From assembly GCA_950097015.1 (NCBI GenBank), contig CATNEN010000041.1, positions 3,622,501 through 3,686,500 of the forward strand: DNA of 64,000 bases. The letters are read 5' to 3'. Source of the DNA: Macrostomum hystrix. Taxonomy: Eukaryota > Platyhelminthes > Macrostomidae. A model generated the notes under the pieces. The model searched no databases, was not told the DNA's origin, and worked only from the letters and a program-made list of their open reading frames with translations. This document shows, in pieces, positions 11,251 through 22,103 of the stretch (within the stretch, counting starts at the first letter, position 1; each line of letters opens with the position of its first letter). The translations under genes and the position numbers were made by a program.

Positions 11251-11780
11251 TGTGACAGTGCTTTTAAGATTATTAGCAATAAAAACAAGCTTTGGTGGAT
11301 CGCAATCTTAGCCCTACTGAATACTTTTTCTTGAGACAGATAAGATTTTATACAAAACTGAAAGCAACTCCATGTCTCGTCTTATTTATAGGCCCCTAGG
11401 CATAGTCAAAATTGAAAGGACAATTCGATGTGCGAAGACGTTTCAATTCATCAGAAAAAAAATGTAAACAAGAAAATTGAAACAGGCTTGTAAAGATTAT
11501 CAGAATTCTTATTGGTTAATACTGATGCTTAACTTTTTTTAACTCTTTAACTCTTTTTTAACGAAATCAGATTTTGCTTGTGATATTTTTGCGGCGTACC
11601 GAAAATTTGAACGAAACAAAAACAATTTTAAATAATTTCGAGAGCAATCAGCTGAGACCTAATTTATTTAAACAAACAGTTAGCAATTTTTTACTAAATC
11701 ACGTAAGGCGTAATAAGAAAATGTGTCATGCAAACCATCAAAAGCGTAGCTGAAAACCACAATAAAATGCAATTCTAACA
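11251..11780. other. 5' flank of ATG2
   Basis: Region upstream of the ATG2 initiation codon; it should hold the ATG2 promoter and 5' UTR. AT-rich, with no clear TATA box at a useful distance. No exon or repeat recognised up to the duplicated segment that begins near 11781. Confidence 0.35.
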
Positions 11781-11937
11781 CTCCCCGGTCGCCAGCAATA
11801 GGGCCAGCAATAGACTTTTGAAAACTTGGTGTGCCACTGCTGGAAATGAATGAATTTTATTTATTTTGACTCACAGATTCTGTGCCACGAATAATTGAGG
11901 CCTCCAAGACAGGTCGCTTGGATCCAGAGCGGCGATA
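11781..11937 (+). repeat. Direct duplicate of an arm segment at the left border
   Basis: 'ccccggtcgccagcaatagg' through 'gatccagagcggcga' matches 12340-12496 almost perfectly in the same orientation, and matches 21433-21598 in inverse orientation. The two left-arm copies flank the truncated MITE at 11938-12290. This marks a rearrangement of the left end of the inverted repeat. Confidence 0.75.
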
Positions 11938-12290
11938 CTGTGAAACTGTAATTTAATTTAATGGATGGTATGATATAACCTGGTATAGTATTGATCGTGT
12001 ATGATGAAGTAGTCTGTGATATCATTTGACATGATTGGGTATGATATGGGATGATATGGCATGGTCTTGTATTATATGGCATGATATGGTATGATATGGC
12101 ATTATCTGTTAAGATATGACATATTTATAGTATCATATATCTTGTATGATATAGTTGTCTGTAGTAGCATGTGACATTAACTTGTATGATATGGTTGTCT
12201 ATGATAATATATAGCATGATATTAAAGTCATGGGAAAATGACTAAAGTCACAGCAAAAAAACCATGCGGAAAACAATGCGGTGAAAGATT
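11938..12290. mobile_element. Truncated copy of the MITE found whole at 21650-22089
   Basis: Inverse copy of the AT-rich interior of the right-arm MITE (runs of 'catatcat/atgatatg'), plus its inner terminal repeat 'ccatgcggaaaacaatgcgg' at about 12264-12283. The outer terminal repeat is missing, replaced at 11937/11938 by the duplicated arm segment. Confidence 0.6.
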
Positions 12291-13799
12291 TATACGTCTT
12301 AAGCATTAACTCTTATGTCTATAGACAGACAGTTAGAATACTCCCCGGTCGCCAGCAATAGGGCCAGCAATAGACTTTTGAAAACTTGGTGTGCCACTGC
12401 TGGAAATGAATGAATTTTATTTTTTTTTGACTCACAGATTCTGTGCCACGAAGAATTGAGGCCTCCAAGACAGGTCGCTTGGATCCAGAGCGGCGAAATT
12501 TGTTTTTTTATTGCTGGAGCTATTGCTGGTCTCCCACTCCGTGACGCAATGAGGAAAATGTGTGCCGTTTTTATTTTTAAGAGAAGCATAACAGGTTCTT
12601 CTTGTGTCACACTACCCAGGGTTTGTGCCGCTCTGTCTAAGCATGTAGGAAGTAATAAAGTACTTTTACGGCTTTACGCCAGTCATTTTATTGCTGGACT
12701 TACCACGCTGCACAGAGCGGCTAAAATGGCACACAATACATATTTTTCGCTTTATTAGCGCAAGAAGTAACTGTGCCACAATATTTAAGAGTACTTGCTA
12801 TTAGTCTAGGCACATTGCTAAAAACTATGTAACGTCCCTATAATCTATAGATGTCTTCAAGGATCGTTTGTCGTGAAATATTCAAACTGCAGCTAAAGTT
12901 TTCAACGAACTTGTCGTACCCCACGTGGTGTGAAACCCTCAACACTTAGGATTCGAAGCACTATTTTTCGAAATGAAGCTCTATTAGAATATTACTTTCA
13001 ACAATAGTATATACCCTTTTGTGGTTTAATTTATGTGCAAAGACTGTCAAGAGTATAGTGTTATGCAGTGTATAGCTAGACCTAGTTATACATAGACCTA
13101 CACTTGTGGGGGAGAGAAGAGTTCTAACCCTATATGGCTATGGAAATGAAATAGAGAAAAAGACTTTCTAAAAGTTTCTCATCTGATTTTTTGCTTTTGA
13201 ACAAAAGATAGCTATGCCTATGCTTAGCTATATAGCTAGCTAAAGCAGGATTAAGATGGCTATGAAAAAATCCTAGAAAAAAGAATGTTGTACTTAGACT
13301 TAGAATACTGTAGAGCTAGTTATGACAATTTTAATATAATTGTATTCCTCAAACATATTTCATTGAATATATATATAGAAAGCCAACTTGATATGATATT
13401 ATATAATATTAAGCATATTTATTATTTAACATTATTGTATACTCACATAGGGAAAAAGGAAATTGTCTATTTGTTTGTTAAATTCTCAAAAAAATGTATA
13501 GACTGACATGCTAAAAAATTTACTTTTTGTTTACTCTATTTAGTTTCCACAATTAGGTTTATATAATTTATTCAATTTACTTTAAATATTTGGGTTCAAT
13601 AAATGATTAGCAATTTCTATATTCTATATTCTAGCTTATATTGTCATATCAGAATTTTGTCTTTCAAGTTCTAAGAAATTTATTACTATATTTACTAAAT
13701 CAACTATTGCTTTTGATAAACCATGATTATCTTGCCTAGCCATGTCAGCCATGCCTAGCTATATACAATAATGTCAAGGCCTAGCCATGACCAGCATGC

Positions 13800-14853
13800 C
13801 AACCATGCCAAACAATGTCTAACCATGCCTAGCTATACCTGCCATGCCCAACTATTCCCAGCCATGTCCAACCATGCCCAGGCTTACCAAACCATGCCCA
13901 ACAATGTCTAACCATGCCTAGCTATACCTGCCATGCCCAAATATTCCCCGCCATGCCCAGCCATGCCCAACCATGCCCAGCCTTGCCCAGCCATGTCCAA
14001 CCATGCCCAACCATGCCCAGCCATGCCCAGGCTTGCCAAACCATGCCCAGGCTTGCCAAACTATGCCCAGCAATGTCTAACCATGCCTAGCTATACCTGC
14101 CATGCCCAAATATTCCCCGCCATGCCCAGCCATGCCCAGCCTTGCCCAGCCATGTCCAACCATGCCCAACCATGCCCAGCTTACCAAACCATGCCCAGGC
14201 TTGCCAAACTATGCCCAGCAATGTCTAACCATGCCTAGCTATACCTGCCATGCCCAAATATTCCCCGCCATGCCCAGCCATGCCCAGCCTTGCCCAGCCA
14301 TGTCCAACCATGCCCAACCATGCCCAGGCTTACCAAACCATGCCCAGGCTTGCCAAACTATGCCCAGCAATGTCTAACCATACGTAGCTTTACCTGCCAT
14401 GCCCAGCAATGTCTAACCATGCCTAGCTATACCTGCCATGCCCAACCATGCCCAACTATTCCCAGCCATGCCCAACCATGCCCAACTATTCCCAGCCATG
14501 CCCAACCATGCCCAACTATTCCCAGCCATGCCCAACCATGCCCAACTATTCACAGCCATGCCCAACCATGCCCAACTATTCCCAGCCATGCCCAACCATG
14601 CCCAACTATTCCTAGCCATGCCGAACCATGCCCTACAATGTCTAACCATGCCCAGCCATGCCCAGCCATGCCTAGCAATGCCCAGCCATGCCGAACCATG
14701 CCCAACCATGCCCTACAATGTCTAACCATGCCCAGCCATGCCTTGCAATGCCCTACAATGTCTAACCATGCCCAGCCATGCCCAGCCATGCCAAACCATG
14801 CCCTACAATGTCTAACCATGCCTAGCCATGCCCAACCATGCCTAGCCATGCCG
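13800..14853 (+). repeat. CATGCCCA satellite, left arm
   Basis: Array of about 12-bp units (catgcccaacca and variants). Higher-order order is visible: a composite unit containing 'aatgtctaaccatgcctagc' and 'catgcccaaatattccccgc' recurs at about 13899, 14071 and 14219. A clean 30-bp unit (ccatgcccaaccatgcccaa plus ctattcccag) repeats about six times at 14436-14615. The array keeps frames open on both strands, giving apparent proteins of 90-207 residues that are artefacts of repeat length. Confidence 0.85.
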
Positions 14854-14953
14854 TCTCTCGAGCTTGTTCCTTGCCGTAATGTGCCTTTAAACATGAGATG
14901 CGTGCTTTTGTAACGTTTCCTCATTCCTCACTTTTTTCAGTTCGATTTTTTCC

Positions 14954-15856
14954 ATGGCGCTTGTCAGTCGCATTTTATGTAGGCAACCTTTAGAGTCTGA
15001 GGTTTTTGTACAATTGGCTCCTCTAGGAAGCTCCTACGTCTGTCCTGCGGGTTCGTTCGCTTCGTGGGTTGATCTAGACAACTGTCCTCCATCTCTTGCC
15101 ATGCTCCGGCTTTGCGACTGCCTTAAGAACAGCCATTATGGGACTTGTGGCCATTCAAAATCGTACTACTGGAGGTCTGATCATGCTGTAAGTCACTTTA
15201 GTGTTCAATGAAATGTATGCATTCTTTTATTATAGAAACGTTTGTTCTAGTGTACTCTTGGTCCAGTTCTTCTTCTATTCTAATAGACCTGTGTTATTGC
15301 AATCGGTATTCTGGTTTTTGTAGTTCAGTTTTATTGGAACAATCGTAGCAAGCAGAACATAAATGATTGATATATTTATGCATCAGTATTTTATTCACCT
15401 TTTTACAATTGAGAGTGACTGTCTAAATAATGCGCTCCTTCACAGGCTCTATGCTGGCTTCCGGTATCAGGCGGATCTGGCAGTCCGGTTCGCGGACTCT
15501 GGTGGCATTCACTGAAACTTCGCCATATGGAAGACGATGTCTTTCACAACTTACTGCTGAAACAAGTGGATTTGCGAGTGACTGCTTCAGATGGCGGCAT
15601 TGGTACTCAAGTCGATGGTTCACCGAAGCAAGCCGAGAAGCAGCAGCAGATTGTGCAGACTGACGAAGGCATGCGACAGATGCAACAGCAGCTGGACGAA
15701 GGCATGCGGCAGATGCAGCAGCAGATAGACGAAGGCCTGCGGCAGATGCAGCAGGACATGCAACAGCAGCTGGACGAAGGCATGCGGCAGATGCAGCAGG
15801 ACATGCAACAGCAGCTGGACGAAGGCATGCGGCAGATGCAGCAGGACATGCAATAG
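14954..15856 (+). CDS. Candidate two-exon coiled-coil gene in the inverted-repeat loop
   Basis: Exon 1 (14954-15187) encodes 78 residues starting MALVSRILCRQPLESEVFVQ, cysteine-rich near its end (RLCDCLKNSHYGTCGHSKSY). It stops at a good donor (GCT|GTAAGT). Exon 2 begins after 'gctccttcacag' at 15446, and the join is in phase 0. Exon 2 then encodes about 55 residues of mixed sequence and a tandem coiled coil: about seven diverged copies of a glutamine-rich unit (QQLDEGMRQMQQDM) from about residue 150. A TAG at 15854-15856 sits exactly where the other copies have CAG, so it looks like a nonsense mutation. The same frame, apart from a second stop soon after, stays protein-like to 16108 with basic motifs (KRKTTKKG). 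I do not recognise a family. It could be a captured host gene, an element-borne protein or a pseudogene. A long minus-strand open frame (15423-16046) is the shadow of the repeat. Confidence 0.4.
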
Positions 15857-16108
15857 CAGCTGGACGAAGGCATACGCTGAAGGAAGCAGACAGTGCAGGA
15901 AGGATCTCTGCCTGCAGCAGCTTCCAAGGTTCATCGATGTGAAGATGGCAGTTCCGACGAGGGAGAGCCGGAAGCTCAAATGCAGAGGGAACTAGAGACT
16001 GTACCGAAAAGGAAAACGACGAAGAAGGGAACACTTTGCAATCCATGGAGCGGGGCTAGCGTGCAAACCAGCTGTACTGCCCGAATTTTGCGCTCGAGAC
16101 GGGTTTAA
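15857..16108 (+). pseudogene. Possible C-terminal remainder of the loop gene after the TAG
   Basis: In frame with exon 2 upstream. One further partial repeat unit, a second stop (TGA at about 15879), then 71 open codons beginning MQEGSLPAAASKVHRCEDGS with acidic and basic blocks and a TAA at 16106. If the first stop is a recent mutation, this would be the original tail. Confidence 0.3.
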
Positions 16109-18673
16109 TGCATGCCATCTCTTGTTTTAATTCGCAAGACTCAAATGCAAGCTGTTTTGGCATTTTGCCTTATAGCCTTTGCGAAGCAGTGATTTCAGGA
16201 GCAAAAAATTGTGCTTTTAATCAAGCACAAGCAGCTGTAAAATAAGATCGTAAATGTGACTTCTTTCAAGTGGAATGCATTGCGGCTAAAATGAATATTA
16301 CGAGCTATAATATATGCTGAATGCCATATGCTACATGTATATGCTTAAGCCGACGAACGATGACTATCACGCGCAAAATGTTTTGCGGTTTTATTGTATT
16401 TTGAAGCTACTAAAGCTACATTTTTGAACGGATACCAGTTACGCTAAGCACATCTATCTTGTCAAACAGACAATGACAAGATGACAATCTTGTCTATCTT
16501 GTCAACGGCTAAATATAGTTGTTGGATCATTGTTCGCTACATTTCAAATTGGCATTTCTGTTTAAGGACCAGATTGTCTGGTCTTCACTAGCATGCACAA
16601 CAAGTTTGTCAAAGTTTTTCTCCTGCGTCAGTTTATTCTCGAACCCACGAATCTTACGCACGTATTATCATACGTGCCAGTCTGCGAATCATTTCGTCCA
16701 TGATACAAGAGATAAGAGAGGAAAAGAGGGCTGAGAGACGGAGATAGAAAGGAGGGGGTGGAGAGGTTTGAATTGGGTTACCGCGCACCGTGTTGGCGAA
16801 CAGGGGTAGGAGCTATCTATGGTAGAAAGCCCCAGCCCCAGTGCAGAGGATGAAATTATTCGCAGACTGGATGAATCGTTTTGCGGGAACGCTGGTGTCT
16901 ATGGCAGAGACTGACTGCGATGCCCAGTCACCAGCCCATACTCGATGAATTGTTTTGTGAGTTTGGATGAATTCAATCGCAAAAAGGTATAGTAGATACG
17001 ATCCTGTCATGAGAATACAGCAAGCCAGCGTAATGCAATGGCTGAGGCAAAAGTATCGCACACATAAAAGCGGGTCAGAAAAGATAAATGAAACTACAAG
17101 GCAGCAAAAGTTGTTTTACGCTGTGGGGACGCGCATTGAAGCCAGGAGAATATTCATATGTAAAAGGGTAAACGATTCCGTCTGAATACTTTAAAAGCTG
17201 TAAGAGGCTAGGAACATAGGAAAATATATATGAACGCTATATTCACCACAAACAGGAAAGCATGATTGAAGCCAAAACGTCGAGACACAAATTGCAACAA
17301 AATGCCAATGCAAGCAAGGTACGGAAGGCATTCAATAAGACAGTGCTTACTCGTGTTCAACAACTTCTGGAGTCCGACCACAACTGGAAGACAGAAGTTC
17401 CAAAACGCTTCTTCTATGTCGATTGAGATAAGTATATAAGTATTTCTTACTACCCGGTGTGTTGGGTAGATTCAGAAGCTGACAAAGCAATTGCAGCCGC
17501 AAATCAGATTCGCGCCGATGGCTTGGCCTATCAGTGCCAAAGTAGTCGTCGACTGTAACGCGTCCTTGACGAAAAACTTCAACAAGTTTCTCAACTGTAA
17601 CTAAATGACCATCTAAAAAACGAGACGGAAGGAAGAATTGCGAAGAGCAACCTACAAAATGAATGTCTCACAGATAGCGCACACTTACTAGTTGCACTTG
17701 CCAAACCATCACCACCATCGAAAGAACAAGACATGCTTTGCACCAAGATTCACATGATGCGTAGCATCTGGGACTGAATGCTGAAATAAGAAAAATAACA
17801 AGGACATCAAAGACAAGAATTCTATGACTTTTATGACTTCACGACTTTCGTGACGTGTCAGACACAATCTCGCTTGCATGGCCGGACATTATTGAGCATG
17901 GCTGCCATGGCTAGGCAAGATAGACATTGGCATGATTGGGCATGCTATTGTTGTGTTTCTACAAGGGCCTCCCGGCTACGCCTACAGGGCTGCAGGACGG
18001 CGAGCGCAGGGTCGCTTCGGCCGCCCCGACCGGACTGAGTTCGGAGCGGTGCGTGAGATCGCTTCGCGATCCTAGCCAGTCCGTCCCTAGTTCCACCGCC
18101 GTTAAGCACGTACTGTAATCCGTGTCCCCCAATAACTAAGACGAACTCACTGAGTAGAACGTGTCAAGAGCCGGCGGCAGGCGAGAGAGGTCGGGTTCGC
18201 ACCTTGAGCAGTCTGGCCAGAGCAATCTCTTATCGATTTTTCAATCCAGTAAATGTCCGAGAAAATCAGCGGGTCTCCCTCTCTCGCCGGCGCGCACGGT
18301 AATATATATTTGCGCCGGCTGGGTAAGCCCTAGGGTACTACGACCCTTGGGCCCCCAGTCGGCCAATCAGGCTTACGCGCCCGCCCCAACCCTGGGGCCG
18401 CGATAGGCTGCAGACTCACTGCCTGGTCTGCGAGGGGGTTTGGCGCAGCCAATCATATGCAGCCGGGGGTGCGCGGGCAGCTTAGGGGGGAGTTACGCAT
18501 AACTAGAACACGCCTAGCCACGGAGGGCTTTAAACATCCAGTCAGAACTGGGGCAGACAGACAGTGGGGTGGGTACACTCGCACACAGGGGGCGGGGGGA
18601 AAGTGCAGTGGCGGGCGCACTGACTGCAAGCCTGGAGATGGCTAAGCAGTACAAGTGCACCACGGCACAACAC
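16109..18673. other. Rest of the inverted-repeat loop
   Basis: Mostly unexplained. A decayed plus-strand frame runs from the ATG at 17263 to about 17780 with several stops (starts MIEAKTSRHKLQQNANASKV), lysine/glutamine-rich and coiled-coil-like; I do not recognise it. From about 17960 to 18650 the sequence becomes GC-rich, with two CCAAT motifs (about 18361 and 18450), a promoter-like composition but not more. Short satellite-like remnants (about 17875-17945) resemble the arm repeats. Confidence 0.4.
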
Positions 18674-20155
18674 TATGAATGGTTGGGCATGCTGGGCATG
18701 GTTGGGCATAGTTCGGCATTGCTAGGCATGGCTGGGCATGGTTGGGCATAGTTAGACATTGTATGGCATGGTTGGGCATGGCGGGGCAAGCCTGGGCATG
18801 GTTAGACATGGTAGGGCATGGCTAGGAATATGGTTTGGCAAGCCTGGGCATTGCTGGGCATGGTTGGGGCATGGCAGGTATAGCTAGGCATGGTTAGACA
18901 TTGCTGGGAATGGTTCGGCAAGCCTGGGCATGGCTAGGCATGGTTGGGCATGGTTAGGCAAGCCTGGGCATGGCTGGGCATGGTTGGGCATGACTGGGAA
19001 TAGTTGGGCATGGTTGGGCATGGCTGGGAATAGTTGGGCATGGTTGGGCATGGCTGGGAATAGTTGGGCATGGTTGGGCATGGCTGGGAATAGTTGGGCA
19101 TGGTTGGGCATGGTTTGGCAAGCCTGGGCATGGCTGGGCATGGCAGGTAAAGCTACGTATGGTTAGACATTGCTGGGCATAGTTTGGCAAGCCTGGGCAT
19201 GGTTTGGCAAGCCTGGGCATGGCTGGGCATGGTTGGGGCATGGCAGGTATAGCTAGGCATGGTTTGGCAAGCCTGGGCATGGCTGGGCATGGTTGGGCAT
19301 GGCTGGGAATAGTTGGGCATGGTTGGGCATGGCAGGTATAGCTAGGCATGGTTAGACATTGCTGGGCATGGCAGGTAAAGCTACGTATGGTTAGACATTG
19401 CTGGGCATAGTTTGGCAAGCCTGGGCATGGTTTGGCAAGCCTGGGCATGGCTGGGCATGGTTTGGCAAGCCTGGGCATGGCTGGGCATGGTTGGGGCATG
19501 GCAGGTATAGCTAGGCATGGTTTGGCAAGCCTGGGCATGGCTGGGCATGGTTGGGCATGGCTGGGAATGGTTGGGCATGGCTGGGCATGGCGGGGAATAT
19601 TTGGGCATGGCAGGTATAGCTAGGCATGGTTAGACATTGTTGGGCATGGTTTGGTAAGCCTGGGCATGGTTGGACATGGCTGGGAATAGTTGGGCATGGT
19701 TTGGCATGGCTGGGAATAGTTGGGCATGGTTGGGCATGGCTGGGAATAGTTGGGCATGGTTGGGCATGGCTGGGAATAGTTGGGCATGGTTGGGCATGGC
19801 AGGTATAGCTAGGCATGGTTAGACATTGCTGGGCATGGCAGGTAAAGCTACATATGGTTAGACAATGCTGGGCATAGTTTGGCAAGCCTGGGCATGGTTT
19901 GGCAAGCCTGGGCATGGCTGGGCATGGTTGGGCATGGTTGGACATGGCTGGGCAAGGCTGGGCATGGTTGGGCATGGCGGGGAATATTTGGGCATGGCAG
20001 GTATAGCTAGGCATGGTTAGACATTGTTGGGCATGGTTTGGTAAGCCTGGGCATGGTTGGACATGGCTGGGAATAGTTGGGCATGGTTGGGCATGGCAGG
20101 TATAGCTAGGCATGGTTAGACATTGTTTGGCATGGTTGGCATGCTGGGCATGGCT
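18674..20155 (-). repeat. CATGCCCA satellite, right arm (inverse orientation)
   Basis: The same unit as in the left arm, read here as tgggcatggt and variants, longer (about 1.48 kb against 1.05 kb). It includes about four copies of the 30-bp 'ctgggaatagttgggcatgg' form at 18990-19110 and again at 19680-19790. The composite unit with 'aagctacgtatggttagaca' recurs. Arm arrays differ in length and order, as expected from unequal exchange after the inverted duplication. Confidence 0.85.
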
Positions 20156-21655
20156 AGGCCTTGACATTATTGTATATAGCTAGGCATGGCTGACATGGCT
20201 AGGCAAGATAATCATGGTTTATCAAAAGCAATAGTTGATTTAGTAAATATAGTAATAAATTTCTTAGAACTTGAAAGACAAAATTCTGATATGACAATAT
20301 AAGCTAGAATATAGAATATAGAAATTGCTAATCATTTATTGAACCCAAATATTTAAAGTAAATTGAATAAATTATATAAACCTAATTGTGGAAACTAAAT
20401 AGAGTAAACAAAAAGTAAATTTTTTAGCATTTCAGTCTATACATTTTTTTAGAGAATTTAACAAACAAATAGACAATTTCCTTTTTCCCTATGTGAGTAT
20501 ACAATAATGTTAAATAATAAATATTCTTAATATTATATAATATCATATTAAGTTGGCTTTCTATATATATATTCAATGAAATATGTTTGAGGAATACAAT
20601 TATATTAAAATTGTCATAACTAGCTCTACAGTATTCTAAGTCTAAGTACAACATTCTTTTTTCTAGGATTTTTTCATAGCCATCTTAATCCTGCTTTAGC
20701 TAGCTATATAGCTAAGCATAGGCATAGCTATCTTTTGTTCAAAAGCAAAAAATCAGATGAGAAACTTTTAGAAAGTCTTTTTCTCTATTTCATTTCCATA
20801 GCCATATAGGGTTAGAACTCTTCTCTCCCCCACAAGTGTAGGTCTATGTATAACTAGGTCTAGCTATACACTGCATAACACTATACTCTTGACAGTCTTT
20901 GCACATAAATTAAACCACAAAAGGGTATATACTATTGTTGAAAGTAATATTCTAATAGAGCTTCATTTCGAAAAATAGTGCTTCGAATCCTAAGTGTTGA
21001 GGGTTTCACACCACGTGGGGTACGACAAGTTCGTTGAAAACTTTAGCTGCAGTTTGAATATTTCACGACAAACGATCCTTGAAGACATCTATAGATTATA
21101 GGGACGTTACATAGTTTTTAGCAATGTGCCTAGACTAATAGCAAGTACTCTTAAATATTGTGGCACAGTTACTTCTTGCGCTAATAAAGCGAAAAATATG
21201 TATTGTGTGCCATTTTAGCCGCTCTGTGCAGCGTGGTAAGTCCAGCAATAAAATGACTGGCGTAAAGCCGTAAAAGTACTTTATTACTTCCTACATGCTT
21301 AGACAGAGCGGCACAAACCCTGGGTAGTGTGACACAAGAAGAACCTGTTATGCTTCTCTTAAAAATAAAAACGGCACACATTTTCCTCATTGCGTCACGG
21401 AGTGGGAGACCAGCAATAGCTCCAGCAATAAAAAAACAAATTTCGCCGCTCTGGATCCAAGCGACCTGTCTTGGAGGCCTCAATTCTTCGTGGCACAGAA
21501 TCTGTGAGTCAAAAAAAATAAAATTCATTCATTTCCAGCAGTGGCACACCAAGTTTTCAAAAGTCTATTGCTGGCCCTATTGCTGGCGACCGGGGAGTAT
21601 TCTAACTGTCTGTCTATAGACATAAGAGTTAATGCTTAAGACGTATAAATCTCTC
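20156..21655. repeat. Single-copy part of right arm
   Basis: Inverse copy of 12290-13790. Contains no intact gene. The AT-rich frame at 20424-20654 and the frame at 21181-21528 are paired with mirror copies in the left arm, so their persistence reflects arm identity rather than coding selection. 'tccagcaataaaa' occurs several times in or beside this segment (about 21240, 21420). Confidence 0.75.
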
Positions 21656-22089
21656 ACCGCACTGTTTTCCGCATGGTTTTCCGCATGGTTTTTTTCCTGT
21701 GACTTTAGTCATTTTCCCATGACTTTAATATCATGCTATATATTATCATAGACAACCATATCATACAAGTTAATGTCACATGCTACTACAGACAACTATA
21801 TCATACAAGATATATGATACTATAAATAGGTCATATCTTACCAGATAATGCCATATCATACCATATCATGCCATATAATACAAGATCATGCCATATCATC
21901 CCATATCATACCCAATCATGTCAAATGATATCACAGACTACTTCATCATACACGATCAATACTATACCAGGTTATATCATACCATCCATTAAATTAAATT
22001 ACAGTTTCACAGTAATTTTTACACCATACAAAAATATTTTAATTTTAACACGGAAAAAAACCGTGCGGAAAACAATGCGGTGAAAGACC
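21650..22089. mobile_element. MITE with about 27-bp terminal inverted repeats
   Basis: Left end 'tctctcaccgcactgttttc' (about 21652) and right end, read in reverse, 'tctttcaccgcattgttttc' (ends about 22088), each followed by 'cgca(t/c)ggttttttt'. The 370-bp interior is rich in 'atcatacca' type units. It spans the outer end of the right arm: arm identity stops at 22013, inside the MITE, because the left-arm copy is truncated. Confidence 0.6.
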
Positions 22090-22103
22090 CACTCATATGC
22101 TTA

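Larger units (their letters stand above)
11781..22089. mobile_element. Foldback-like giant inverted-repeat element (about 10 kb)
   Basis: Left arm about 11938-14853 and right arm about 18674-22013 are inverted copies. The single-copy parts (left 11938-13790, right 20160-22013) are each about 1.85 kb and nearly identical base for base: for example 12337-12500 against 21433-21598, and 13285-13506 against 20424-20654. The inner part of each arm is CATGCCCA-type satellite in opposite orientation. The 3.8-kb loop (14854-18673) contains a candidate gene. Drosophila foldback (FB) elements have this plan: long inverted arms built partly of tandem repeats around a variable loop that may carry genes. 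No known transposase is recognisable. The left end is rearranged: 11781-11937 is a direct duplicate of 12340-12496. Confidence 0.7.

Noticed and set aside
13800-14853. A CRISPR-like repeat array
   Set aside because: No constant repeat with unique spacers; it is contiguous satellite in a eukaryotic genome.
14290-14924. Long open frames (up to 207 codons) in the CATGCCCA satellite on both strands
   Set aside because: They arise from a repeat unit whose length is a multiple of three and lacks stop triplets; frames on both strands and no splice or domain evidence.
15423-16046. A 207-codon minus-strand frame opposite the loop gene
   Set aside because: It mirrors the glutamine-rich repeat; the plus-strand frame has canonical splice sites in phase, the minus one has none.
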